In this document: piece by piece, positions 25,263 through 36,729 of the stretch
Layout: each line of letters opens with the position of its first letter
Position numbering within the stretch: the first letter of the stretch is position 1
Assembly (NCBI GenBank): GCA_035771175.1
Contig: CM069596.1
Location: 11,923,001-11,987,000 of the forward strand
Direction: 5' to 3'
DNA from: Paratinospora sagittata
Lineage: Eukaryota > Streptophyta > Magnoliopsida > Ranunculales > Menispermaceae
Length of the DNA: 64,000 nt
The notes under the pieces: generated by a model
Databases searched by the model: none
Told to the model about the DNA's origin: nothing
Seen by the model: only the letters and a program-made list of their open reading frames with translations
Program-made: the position numbers and the translations under genes

Positions 25263-26352
25263 GAATAAACAAGAAGATAAAAGATGAGAAATTTACACTC
25301 AAGGTTGTGAAGCCTTCTTGTTCAAATCTCTACTCACCCCGCGATGGGGACTCCTACTACATTCAACTCTTCTAGGCATAGAATCATTGCCTAAAAAAGT
25401 TTCTTGCACAACATCCCGAGACCTGCTACTAATAGCAGCAATATCCTCTTTGCCTATGTCAGGGGGAACATAATCCTATAACAGCATCTCCATGAAAGTA
25501 CTAGGATCTTCCATTGAAGAAGCAACATGAGACGTACTGGCATCGCTTAAAGTATGAACCTCCTTCAGTAAAGATGTAAACCCACCATCAATCTCCATGT
25601 TATGATTCCCTAGCACATGCACTCTTTGAGAGATCACCACCCGTTTCTCTGATTGAGCATGTCTCAATTGCTAAAAGTCGCGTGTAGAGAAAGGATGATT
25701 ATGTGTAGCATGATGCTGTGAAACTTGCTGCATATTATTAAGCAGCCCTTCCCCATTAGCCGCAGAAGATAAAAAATTTGATGTTTTACTATTACGGTTA
25801 ATGTTAGAGGACATCGGTTAGAACCGTTAAAGCCAGATCAACCATATTGTTAGTTTTTTCCCCTTGATCGTCTTAAGATCAGCATGAGACTAATGATTTA
25901 AAATTGAAAAACGGTTACCCTTACCTTTAGTTTCAGCATGGTAGTTATGCCCAAACGAATGACCAGAAGGCCCTTTCGACGTCTTCCTGTTACTCTGGTG
26001 GCGTTGTCACCGTATGACCACCATCCATGGCCCAAATCCAAAATTATCAGCCATCGGTTCATCTGTATGCTGAGGAATTCCTTCTTGTGACGTAGCATCT
26101 CCATGGCCAGTAGAAGATGAAGACTCCTTAACCTCATCATTGAACCAACACTCTTCGAACTTGTGGACTCTTCCACACTTAAAACAAATAGTATGCAGCT
26201 CCTCATATTCAACAGGTTGACGGAAATCACCTATGAAAACTTCTAGAACCAATGCATAACCAAGGTTGATCTCCACGCAAAGTCTTGCATATTTTCCCCT
26301 AACCGCAAGTCTCGTATTAGCATCAATTTTCAGAGTCTTACCAATGACATTT
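25263..26352 (-). pseudogene. LINE ORF1 with CCHC zinc knuckle, 5' truncated
   Basis: ORF1 of plant LINEs encodes an RNA-binding protein. A segment near 26350-26270 reads IGKTLKIDANT...VRGKYARLCVEINL, and then comes a knuckle CFKCGRVHKFEEC near 26180. Both are typical of the DUF4283/zf-CCHC_4 proteins. The rest is low in conservation and broken by stops. The N-terminal DUF4283 part is missing because the LTR beginning at 26353 cuts it, and I did not find it on the far side. Confidence 0.88.
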
Positions 26353-29300
26353 TGTAATACCCTGTTTCGAAACTTAGTGAAGTTCTTAAGTTATTTCATC
26401 AAACACATAGAAGGCATGAAATTAACACTAAACTCTTCAATTTTGAAGTAATCAGTAATTTCATCAAACACATACAAGGCATGAAATTAATACTAAACTT
26501 CAATCAAACTGAGAGCATCAAAGGTAACTTGAGGAGCTAACAAATGATTTGGATGAACATTCATCTTTTCAACATCGAAACAAAACTCACAAAGAAAATC
26601 AAATTTCTATATACTCTGTTTCATCAAATTCAAACTAAAAACACTGTACACTCTTGTAACACTATGTAACTCTGTTTCTATGTAATCCACTTTCCGAGCT
26701 ATTAATTGGAGCAAAAACTAATTGAACAGTTGTAAAACAAGTAAAAGGGATGATCGTATAGCCATGGAAATAACCTTTAATTAGTTAAGAATCATTTCAA
26801 GTCAGTCTGGAAGAAGAAGAAAAAGAATCGAGAAAGGAGATCTGTTACAGAAGCTTGTTTTTCTCGAGAATCTTCTTCAGCGAAACCACCTGCTCCAACG
26901 AGTAAATGCAGCACTCTTAAGAGTACAATATCGTCTGCGCAACCGGAGATTTCACCAGCAACTGAAGCAGCTTGTAATACCCAAAAAAAAAAAAAATGTC
27001 AAACAAGATCCGGAAATCGCCGACATGTCGCCTGAAACCTCGCCGAGATCTCGCCGGAAATCTTTCGCTCTCGCTCTCTCTAAAACCAAACGGGCGACTC
27101 TCTTCCTCTCGAAACCCTCATCTCTTCTCTCTTCCCTTCTTCCAGCGCAGACCACCGCCGCCGCTCTCTCCGCCACGGATCTCGCCATCGCCGCCCTTTC
27201 TCTTCTCTCCTCCGCCGCAGATCTCGCCACCGCCGCCGCTCTCTTCCTTCTCTTCTCTTCTCATCTCGCCGCTGCAACCTCCGCCATCCGCCACTGATAT
27301 CATCTCGCAGCCGCCCACTCTCTCTCTCTTCTCTTCGCCAATCTCTCGCCTCGCCTCCGATCTCTCGATCTCTCGCCCCCGATCTCTCGCCCTCATTCTC
27401 TCCTTCTTCTTCTTCTTCTTCTCCTTTTTTCCATCCTCTTCCCTTTCCTTCTTTTTCTCCCTTTCCCCTGTCCGCCTGCAACTCAAAGTAATTTCATTTT
27501 ACTTCATTTTATTTTTTCTTTTGTTTTAAGCAACCAACATCATATGTTATAAAATACATTTATATATATATATATATCATACACAATACCACATACATAC
27601 TTTCCTGTTTTTCTTCCTTCCGCCCTCCTGCACATTTTATTTTATTTTACTTATTTACTTTTTCTTTTTCTTTTTCTTTCCTTTTCTTTTAAACAACTAA
27701 CATATTATATAATACATATATATACATATATCATACATACAATATCACACATACAAGTATATTTTATTATTTTTATTATTTTTAGCAACCAAAATGTTGT
27801 ATAATATATTTATATATATATCATACATACAATACATTATTATTATTATTTTAAACATTGCAATTCAAGTATTATTAATTTTTTTTGCAACCAAATGTTA
27901 TATAATATATTTATATATATATCATACATACAATACGTTATTATTTTTTTTTAACCATTGCAACTCAATTATTTATTTTTTTGCAATCAAGATATTATAT
28001 AATACATTTATATGTATCATACATAGTTTTTACAAAATGTTATTATTATTGTTTTTATTGCAACTCCAGTGTTATTATTTTTTGGCAATCAAGCTGTTAT
28101 ATAATATATTTATATGTATCATACATTTTTTTACCAAGTGTTATTATTTTTTTAAACCTGACAATTCAAGTATTAGCAATTTTTAGCAACCAAAATGTTA
28201 TATAATATATTTATATATATGTCATATATACAATACGTTATTATTATTATTTTTTACCATTGCAACTCAATTATTTATTTTTTTAGCAATCAAGATATTA
28301 TATAATATATTTATATGTATCATACATATTTTTACCAAGTGTTATTATTTTAAAAAAAAAACATTACAACTCAAGTGCTATTATTATTTTATTAGCAACC
28401 AAAATGTTATATAATATATATATATATATATATCTACACTCATAATTGAGTAATTATATTAACAAACGTAATATACGTGTACAGGTTGATTACCACGAGT
28501 GACGAGGAATTTAAGTAATTTGAGATTTAGCGATTCAGGTGGGAATGATTCTAGGCTTTCATAATATTTTATTTTGATATATAGATAGGAATGTTAACTT
28601 AATTAGGTCCATAGTATTATTAGATTGCTTGTGCATGCCTATTGTACATGATTATATATATACAATGTTGAGATTGTTTAGCCATGATGATATGTGTTAA
28701 CATGATTTTTATCCTGATCAAATGATAATTGGATGCATGAAATTCATGTGGTAGTTGAATTTATTTATTAATTATAATGTCTGATAATGAAATGTATGAT
28801 TTGGAATATCGGTATAATGAATGCGTGAATACTATTATAATTGATTTTGTGACATGATACCATGTGTAGTGGAGTTGAATATGTTTTATGAATGCACTTA
28901 ATACCGTGCTTTTACTGTACGTATGGCGTGACATCACCAAAGAACACGATTAAGATAAGAATCACACATATGAGGCAGTTATTCTAAGGAATATCGCCAA
29001 TGTTCTAGTTTTTGGGTTGTGCCACCCTGAGTTTGATTTTCTAACGGTACGTGATTTGGAACGTAATGAAATTATCGACTCAAACAATCTAATGTTGCAA
29101 CGATTAAAGTGTGAAACTTGTTTGTAATGTTCTTGTGTATGTATCATAATAAAATATTATGAATTGTTTAGATGACCCACTGGGCTTTCAAGCTCACCCC
29201 TATTATTTTATATGCAGGTGCTTAGGAGAATAAAATTGCGAGTTCGTGACATAGTGCAGAGTAGTAGGGGTGGGTTAATTAATTAGTATTATGGGACTAA

Positions 29301-29731
29301 ATATTTTCATTTAATTTTAAAGGTTTATTATTCAAACGAATTGTATTAATAATTAAAATTCAATGAATGTTATTACGGTCAGTAAAGACCCTGTGATTTA
29401 TTTCACGTGTGAATGCCTTGGAATAGAATTTATTAATTCTATTTGATGATTGTATTTAATGTTGTGTCCATGGTGGATGGACAAGGGCAAGTACCCTCGT
29501 ATGAAGATAAAGATTTTATGAAGAATTAAATGTATTCGTTCATCTTAACCAGTAAGTAGGTTGGAAGAACATAAACTCATAGTTTTGCAAATTTTATTAT
29601 CTATAAAATGGTTATGGGTTAAGATAAACGGATACGAGTAACGTCTCGATTTTCAGTAATATTTTATATAAAATTAAAATATTCATTGTTTGAAAAAAAA
29701 AAAAATTAGTTTTGAAAATCGGGGTGTTACA
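26353..29731 (+). mobile_element. 5' LTR of deleted gypsy element, family B
   Basis: It starts TGTAATACCCTG at 26353 and ends ATCGGGGTGTTACA at 29731, followed at once by a primer-binding site, so this is a 5' LTR. The bases after the start ('aacttagtgaag') resemble those inside the outer end of the 13029-15796 LTR, which supports the outer start over an inner TGTAATACCC at 26973. It would be 3.38 kb. The family block is near 29172. The pyrimidine tract at 27030-27480 gives Ser/Pro-rich open frames that are not genes. The 3' LTR and 3' target duplication are lost. Confidence 0.82.
27520..28435. repeat. ~100-bp tandem array, about 9 units, inside 5' LTR
   Basis: Units each carry 'agcaaccaaaatgttatata' or a variant near 27530, 27690, 27783, 27886, 27982, 28084, 28185, 28284 and 28393, followed by TA repeats, 'tcatacatacaata' and a T-rich spacer. 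The last seven are evenly spaced at about 100 bp. This is the largest version of an array present in every family B LTR of the window. Confidence 0.9.
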
Positions 29732-29734
29732 GTT

Positions 29735-29747
29735 TGGTATCAGAGCC
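29735..29747 (+). promoter_or_regulatory. Primer-binding site for initiator Met-tRNA
   Basis: TGGTATCAGAGCC lies three bases after the LTR end. It matches the complement of the 3' end of plant initiator methionine tRNA, the usual primer of chromoviruses. Confidence 0.93.
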
Positions 29748-29939
29748 TTAGGCTTCAGATCATGAGAAATGTTACAACAAATTTTGAGAAGTTTAGTATT
29801 TCCAAAGGCCACTTTATAACGTAAGATCGAGAATGAAAGTACAGTGGGTCTAACAAACTCAAAACTTTTAGGACATCGGTTAGAGACGAGAACTTGTTTG
29901 AAAACTGTTTGGTTAGAATCTGAGATCAGGATGAATCTT

Positions 29940-30213
29940 TTATTCTTGGTTCCAAAGCGGTATGGGACGTGGAGGAATTTAAGGGTATTTGAGGAGTCTT
30001 GATCTTGGAGACTAGCAGGCCATGTTTGGTGAGTGACTAACAACTCTGGACGAGCTTGTATCGCTACGTTCAACTGGTATGGGACAGCTTGAACATAGTG
30101 GATACCTGGGAAGCCTTAGTTGGTAGGACATTTGCGCATTGTTTGGGTGTATTGAAGTTTCTTTGTGGAAGCTTATATCACCGGGCTAGAGTGGTATGGG
30201 ACACTTGAATACG
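29940..30213 (+). other. Leader with three GGTATGGGAC stem-loops
   Basis: The 10-base loop GGTATGGGAC occurs at 29959-29968, 30076-30085 and 30193-30202, exactly 117 bases apart each time. Flanks pair to different degrees. The middle hairpin pairs GTTCAA (30068-30073) with TTGAAC (30089-30094), plus a CT/AG closing step next to the loop. The first and third are weaker, with internal mismatches and wobbles. It lies between the primer site and gag, in the untranslated leader. The same loop and arrangement occur in the other gypsy element at 44646-44922. Confidence 0.75.
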
Positions 30214-30476
30214 GAGGGTATAAGTGAAAGTTTGGGAATTTTCTTTATACCATTGTTGTGTGGTATGTTGTTTGTTTGTTTGCTTGTCTTGTTACATGTA
30301 TCAAAACCAAATCATGTACCCTGTGACAATCATGGATTGTCAAAATTTTATGAAACTTAGAAACTGAATCGATAGGATCATTTTATTTTCGAGAACTTAG
30401 AATTCTGAATTTAGAGTCACCCTAAACGAAAATAATTATCTCATGTCATACTAAAGATGAGTTGAAATTTTATAGA

Positions 30477-31075
30477 TGGCTCCACCTCGAAGAATGAACA
30501 CCAGGTCTGTGAGTGATCTCATAAGGGACACTGAACCTGCTGAGCAGACACAATCGACATCCGAATCTCCGCCGATGGAGCAAGAACATGCAAATCAAAC
30601 AGTGAATGTTGACTCTGCTGGAACAGAGTACCCAAATCGATAGTGTCAGATAGAGATGCCTTATTCACATCTCAATTCTGGCAGAGCTTACAGCGGGAAT
30701 TGGGAACCAAATTAACCATGAGGACCGCCTATCATCCTCAGACAGATGGTCAATCCGAAAGGGTTATTCAGATCTTAGAAGACATGTTGAGAGCTTGTGT
30801 ACTCGATTTCAAGGGAAATTGGAGTAAATACTTACACCAAGCAGAGTTTGCTTATAACAATAGTTACCAGGCAAGTATACAAATGGCTCCATATGAAGCT
30901 CTATATGGACGACCATGTAGGTCACCATTGTGTTGGGCTGATTGGGAAGATAAGGTACTTACAGGACCTGATATGATAATGGAAATGAACGAAAAAGTGA
31001 AGTTGATCCAGAAAAGGCTAGTTACTGCACAGAGTAGGCAGAAGAGCTACGCAGATAAGAGGCGCCGACTATATT
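30477..31075 (+). pseudogene. Gypsy gag N-terminus fused by deletion to integrase
   Basis: Gag begins with ATG at 30477 (MAPPRRMNTRSVSDLIRD) and reaches a TAG near 30642. From about 30634 the sequence is integrase: [26 protein letters not shown] with the third catalytic Glu, and the conserved FAYNNSYQ and [12 protein letters not shown]. The gag capsid, protease, reverse transcriptase, RNase H and the integrase N-terminus are gone. The integrase frame runs to about 31070 (KSYADKRR), where the element stops and unrelated DNA begins. The element is dead. The integrase resembles that of the other chromovirus-type elements in the window. Confidence 0.92.
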
Positions 31076-31345
31076 TATTGTCAATGGGAGAAGGACGCTT
31101 CACTATCTACTTCTCAATAGGTGCTTGTGTCCCTACTATATTTTTATACACAAAATCAACAATTATCACAAAATGTCTCTTTGGTTTGTTGTACTCTATA
31201 AGTGGGTCACTCTATAAAACCTTTTTCCTAAAATTGTAGAGATGTTTACTTGCATAAGACAGAACATATAAAACAGTGATGGATATATGTCACCTGTGCC
31301 TTTGATTAAACACGGAAAGTAGGAACAGGTTCACAAGGATACTTG
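31076..31345 (+). repeat. Direct repeat, right copy
   Basis: Matches 10890-11200 in the same orientation. It starts exactly where gypsy integrase homology ends, so the boundary is a recombination or deletion junction. Function unknown. Confidence 0.85.
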
Positions 31346-31844
31346 GACTAGTCGATCAGTCGTGCAAGATAGATAGCAAAACAATAACTATTTAAGAACT
31401 ATTTCATAATAAATGAGTAGGTCAGCGGTGCGTTTTCCTAGCTAACCTTATAATAATGGTACCAGCTAATAATTCGGTGGAAGGTGTGAGAATAAAAAGT
31501 CATAAGAAAATTATATAATGACATATATTAATAAGCGACACACATTTTTAACACTAGCACTTTCTGCGAGTGTATCTTCTTCATGATTGTATGTTAAACA
31601 TGTAGGTCACTTTTTATATTATTGAAGAGATTATATATACCTTCAAGAAATTAATTTAAACATTTTAATCGAAGGGATACGAGCATCCTTTAAAGTACAT
31701 TTTTTGAGTTGTAAAAGCATTTCTCATTTATAATTAGGTACTAATTCTACCACATGTTGTTATGGCATGTCGTTATCGCCTTAAGTGATCAGTGGCGATT
31801 CCACGCATACCCAAATTGCAAAGAAAACTTATTGATTGTTAAAA
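31346..31844. other. Unassigned DNA
   Basis: AT-rich sequence between the gypsy remnant and the duplicated host segment. No domain, tandem repeat or LTR end was recognised, and the missing 5' part of the LINE is not here. Confidence 0.4.
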
Positions 31845-33666
31845 CCACTTAATTCTTTAGTGAACCCACCTGATATTGACTATTGACCTACTTGTCTCAA
31901 TTAGCTTTTGATTTGAAAAGCAAACAGTACTACTTGAAGCATGCTTGATCAAGAAGCATCTAATATTCGATTTTATGCCTAATTATATATATATATATAT
32001 ATGTATTATAAGATAAATCAGCAAATATATCTTACATCTACAGATTGGTTGAAACCTTCATTCGGTGCATTATTAAGTCATGTAGTCTTGATTTTCTGTA
32101 TCTTCCAAAAATACCAAATTCTAAGTAGGTATATGCTCTTTTTGACATGACGCAATATTAATGAAGTACCTTTTCAATTGCAATAATTCTCTCTAACAAC
32201 CCGGAAAAATATTAGATAAATAAAACCCTACAGCTATTGGTGCAAAGCTCGAAGAGACTTAGAAATCAAATCCCAAAAGCTACATCTGATGTTAGCCCAT
32301 ACAACCATTCAGTCACATCTTGAATCCAGAGTGACAAAATTAAAGCAAGAAGCAAGGAATTGTATCACATATATTCCATCGTTTTCACGAGGACATATTA
32401 AGCACACTTAGGTTCGAAATGCATGCACATAGATGATTCTCCTCATACATCAATATTTTTTAGCAGTCATCATCCCCATTGTTGCATTTCACCACTAAAT
32501 ACTAAACATAACTTCACCATACAGTAAGTTTCATTAAGGTGGTTATTGTATGAAAAACGCTAAAGTCATATTTCTAGCTAACATTGATAAAAATATTTTA
32601 ATCAATGCATTGTTAGATTGTATTGAATGATGCACCTAAATGATTCAAGGTAACCAATAACATATTGATTGAGGAGATGTTTCCACGAATTTCAATTAAA
32701 ATTTTTAACGTAGCACTATTCTTATTTATATTATATATGTATGATGCCAAAAGTTTCAAAGTTCAGTGTGATTATTTCTGTCATTCTTCCACAAATGTAT
32801 TGAAAACATTATTCTTTATTTTTAATTTATTTTAGTGATTTAAAGAGTTATACTAATGAGAAATATTTTCTCAAATTCAAGTACAACATAGATTAAGATT
32901 TATGTTTGTTTTCAAAACTAAGTCCAAGTACAGACAAAGGATTAAAAAATTGGGTATCCTATTCCTATTTACTAAAGGTAAAGTTGGTATTTTATATGCA
33001 TATATGTAGGTCTCATAATTTTTTGAATTTCTTTTCTTTAGCTCTTAAAATTATAAAACTTTATGGTAAAATGTTGAATTGTATATTTTGTTCGATGCCT
33101 TTTATTGTAAAATTTATTTGATTACACATTGTAGTTTAAGAATTATAAGCATGTTGTAAAGAAAACGATAAAACAAGGCTGCTTATTTTTTAAAACATAT
33201 GGGTACATATAAAAATTTATTGTCCATTTCTCAAATCAGGCCAAATACGAATGTGCTAGATATCTGTTAGAATAAAATATTGTGTGTATCCGGCTTATTG
33301 CCACACCTAATTAAGAGCCAATGTTCAATGTATATGGTTAATAATTAGCATTTAACATTGATAAGACATGCATGCATATGCATGTATGAATGATTATAGA
33401 ATGAATACAAACAAACCTCAAGTCAAGTCACTTTAACACCTTTGGATTACCTTAAATCTCGCATTAGTTGTTGTACAATTTGAGGCAATTGAAAAGTATT
33501 AAGATGGTATGATTTGAATTATAATCACTTTATCATTTTATACATCACGTATCTACTATGTGTTTGGCTACATCTTTTAATAAGCTCATATATATATATA
33601 CAAGGGTTCTTGCCCATATGATTCCTAGCTAGATAGTCAAGAAGGAAAAGTTGAGAGAGAGAAGCG

Positions 33667-34118
33667 ATGAGTCGAGGTGAAAGCTATGGTGGAGGTAAGA
33701 GCTCACTAGGTTACCTGTTTGGATCAGATCATAATCAACCATCAAGCCAAACTCCTGCATCTCCTTCTTTGAGCAAACCACCATGGGGAGATGATAACAC
33801 TACCGCAGATGATGAAAAACTCATGAAGAACCACCATTCTCCAACAACACAGAAACAAAACATTACTAACAACTACCGCCGAGCTCAGGGCCAAAATTCA
33901 GGCAACTTCATCACTGTGAGTAACACAAAATTAATTAATTAATTAACTAGCTATCTTTTATATCTTCCCAATTAATTGCACCTATGTACGTAATTTTTTG
34001 TGATTATACAACGGTTTCATATCAAAATTAAAACATACAGGAGCGTCCTTCAACAAAGGTGCAGTCTGCTCCTGGTGGAGACTCGTCACTTGGATACTTG
34101 TTTGGGGACAAAAAGTGA
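33667..34118 (+). CDS. SPIRAL1-like microtubule-associated protein, copy 2
   Basis: A two-exon gene. Exon 1 is 33667-33915 (83 codons), followed by a 125-bp intron with donor GTGAGT and acceptor ATACAG. Exon 2 is 34041-34118 and ends TGA, giving 108 aa. The SPIRAL1 signature occurs at both ends, GGGKSSLGYLFGSD at residues 8-21 and GGDSSLGYLFGDK near the C-terminus, with SKPPWGDD and NNYRRAQGQNSGNFIT between, as in copy 1. The phase-0 intron sits at the same codon as in copy 1. The family binds cortical microtubules and guides anisotropic cell growth. The 5' UTR has a purine-rich GAGAGAGA run and a TA tract upstream that could serve as TATA. No stop or frameshift is seen, so it is probably functional. 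Confidence 0.92.
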
Positions 34119-35687
34119 TTTTTTACTAATATTTTTCTATTGAAATCTCTCTAGCTTGGGTCGATGAATCAGGTATGATATAGATTGAACATAGTATGGT
34201 GAAATCAATAAGGGCTTCTGCACCCAAAACTTGTTTTAAGGACTTAATTATTAGTTGTTAGTTTGGCGTGTGTGCTTGTGCAGAGAGGAAAAGTTAGATA
34301 AATTGATTAATAATGTTGGATTGACTCTTTGTGCTTGGGCTTTCAAAATATGTTGAAAGATTAATGAGACGTAAGATGCAGGTCCTATATCTATATATGG
34401 GAACTTCTAGTCGATTTGTGAAATATGTAACTTAGTTTTCTCATCAAATATATTAATTTGTGGTAATTAAGGATATAGACTAGTATGTAATATATTTGCA
34501 TCTAATCCTTTCAAACCAAAACTAAAACCCTAAAGTTCAAGTTACTAGTTGATGAATATCATGTATTTTGTTCTACATATTAAAAGATTAATATTTATTA
34601 CAATTAGCATATATTTTAGCACTTATAACCCCTATGTTTTGAAGGAATATAACTAGTCGATTGACAGCAAGAGAGTGTGTACACTGTATATTAAAAATCT
34701 AAATTTATTACAACTAGCATATGTATTAGCTTTTGCATTCATCTTTAATTAATTATAAATAATTGTCAAAGCACAATAGATGTTTTTCTGAACTAGTTGA
34801 AATCCACCGGGTTCACATATATATATAGAGATGCTGTCCCATTTGATTATATTTCATACAATTTTGTGTTGAGAAGTGGATTTGATACCTAAAATAATTT
34901 ACTCATATATATATATGGATATGGGTGTCTGTTGATTCAATCTCTTAAGGGCTCTATTAGAAAATCATAGTTAAGATTATTATCACAATTCATTGATATC
35001 ATGTAAATGCATATTTGTTATATATGTACGTAGTAGTGTATCACACACAAAGACATATATGAAAAAGCTAGATAAATCTTTTGATGGCACTACTTATATT
35101 GAGGTACATATGACAACTATGATTGAATTATATGATTCTAACCTATGGTACATTTAAGGGCAAAATTAATTGAAGAATTTGAGAGGCCAGGACTGCTAGC
35201 TAAGGTTGGGATTATTTGTATGTTGGTTGTCCAGATACGTAGAAAATATCATTTTTGTTCCATAGTCTTATGCATATATATCTTACAAGTTTTGCAATAC
35301 AGTTCTTAAAGTTTGTAGCTAGGTAAAGAAAACATGATCCCATTGTTGGAACCCTTGGCTCAATGCTTTAATATTGAATGCAAGCTTTGATACCATGGGT
35401 TCAAATGCCATCACCTTCCCAATCAAAAATACAATATAAAAAAAAAAAAAAAAAGAATTTATGATCATAGCTCTTATCTCAATTTGTAAATGAAATAAAT
35501 TGAACCGCAAATGTGCTGGATTGTCCAGCAAAAGTATGGTGCTAGCCTGTTAACATGTGGTTGCAAAAGAAATTGTCACTAATAAAGTGTTCCACGGTGG
35601 AAGTGCATGATCATTGGAACCGTATTTGAATGTTTCATGGCCTTCTGGCTAATTACCACTTTTCTCAATTGGCTACAAAATGAATTT
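34119..35687. other. 3' UTR and intergenic DNA of copy A
   Basis: The first ~230 bases match the same region after pseudogene copy 3 and likely include the 3' UTR. Beyond about 34350 the sequence is AT-rich and single copy in the window. There is an A run near 35435-35453 and several short ATAT runs. No domain-bearing ORF. Confidence 0.5.
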
Positions 35688-35842
35688 CACTTAATTCTTT
35701 AGTGGCCCCACCTGATATTGACTATTGACCTACTTGTCTCAATTAGCTTTTGCATTGGAAAGGAAACAATACTGCTTGAAGCATGCCTTGATAAGCATCT
35801 AAAATTCAATTTTACGCGTAATTATATATATATATATATATA
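35688..35842 (+). repeat. Tandem host duplication, copy B, first fragment
   Basis: Matches 31845-31995, including 'cctgatattgactattgacc' and the AT microsatellite. At 35843 the match stops at a Helitron-type CTAG end. Copy B resumes at 53259. Confidence 0.88.
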
Positions 35843-36179
35843 CTAGCAGGTGTGCACTGGGTTGCACATAAATAAATTAATTTTTTATTAATTTTATTAA
35901 TAATATGGGTGGTAGAACAACAGTTAGATAATCATAGCAAACAACACACTCATAACCACTAATGGTGGGAGTGGATGGGCAACTGTTTGGCATGAAATGG
36001 TACATTTTCTTTTATATAAGTATGAATTAGCACTTATAAATGTAAAATTTCAAATTTACCCTTATTTTTTAAATATCTAATTTTTTTACAAAGAACAAAA
36101 TAGAGGGCAAATATGGAACAACGTAAAAATGGCGACACGGTGAGAAATTCCAAAGTATTTTTATTATTAGTAGTATAGA
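35843..36179 (-). mobile_element. Short non-autonomous Helitron-like element
   Basis: On the minus strand it starts TCTATACTACTAATAATA at 36179, after an A. It ends CTAG at 35843, before a T, as Helitrons insert between A and T. A hairpin GTGCA-acccag-TGCAC precedes the CTAG by five bases. It carries no coding sequence. Its 5' part (about 118 bp) is repeated next door at 36180-36294. The target is the AT microsatellite of duplicated copy B. Confidence 0.75.
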
Positions 36180-36294
36180 TTTTTAAATATCTAATTTTTT
36201 TGGCAAAGAATAAAATAGAGGGCAAATATAGAAAAAAAAAATGTAAAATTGGCCATGCAGTGAGGGATTCCAAAGTATTCCTATTATTAATAGT
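36060..36294. repeat. 118-bp tandem duplication of Helitron 5' end
   Basis: 36060-36179 and 36180-36294 match closely, both containing 'aaatatctaatttttttt', 'aaaatagagggcaaatat' and 'ttccaaagtatt'. Only the first has the full TCTATACTA start. The second abuts the CTAG end of the larger Helitron. Confidence 0.85.
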
Positions 36295-36729
36295 ACTAGT
36301 GGTTGTGCACGTAATGAAATAGATTGATGATGTGTAATTTTGGCTAATAAAAAAAAATTGAGTTATTGAATTGGCTTCATCACATTTTATGGTATTGGGG
36401 CATGGTAATACATAACTTTTTATTTATTAAGTTTGTTCTTTTTTCCCTCCTCCTATTTTGGGCTTGGGACCGACATTGAGAAGTATTATACTTATCAATG
36501 ACAGAGTTAAAAAAGGTTAATTTTTCTTGAACATATGTATGGAACGGAAAATGTGCACGGTACTGTATTAAAGCAACAAGAAAAAATATAGCAAGGAGTT
36601 TTTTTGGTGATAAAAAAAGAGTTAAAAATTATTGTAAAAAAACTAAATAACAACCTTTATTAAATTTAGAAGAAGTACAAATGTGTGATAATATTATATT
36701 TGATGTTTTTTATTATGTTCATTATGATA

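Larger units (their letters stand above)
31845..35687 (+). repeat. Tandem host duplication, copy A
   Basis: The stretch from 'cacttaattctttagtg' through an AT microsatellite (31845-32005) recurs at 35688-35842. The part from 'ttggttgaaaccttcattcg' (32044) to about 34350, including the SPIRAL1-like gene, recurs at 53313-57829. Order and strand agree, so the locus was duplicated in tandem with a unit of about 3.8 kb. The second unit was later split by a 17-kb insertion. Copy A lacks the insertions present in copy B and so shows the earlier state. Confidence 0.88.
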
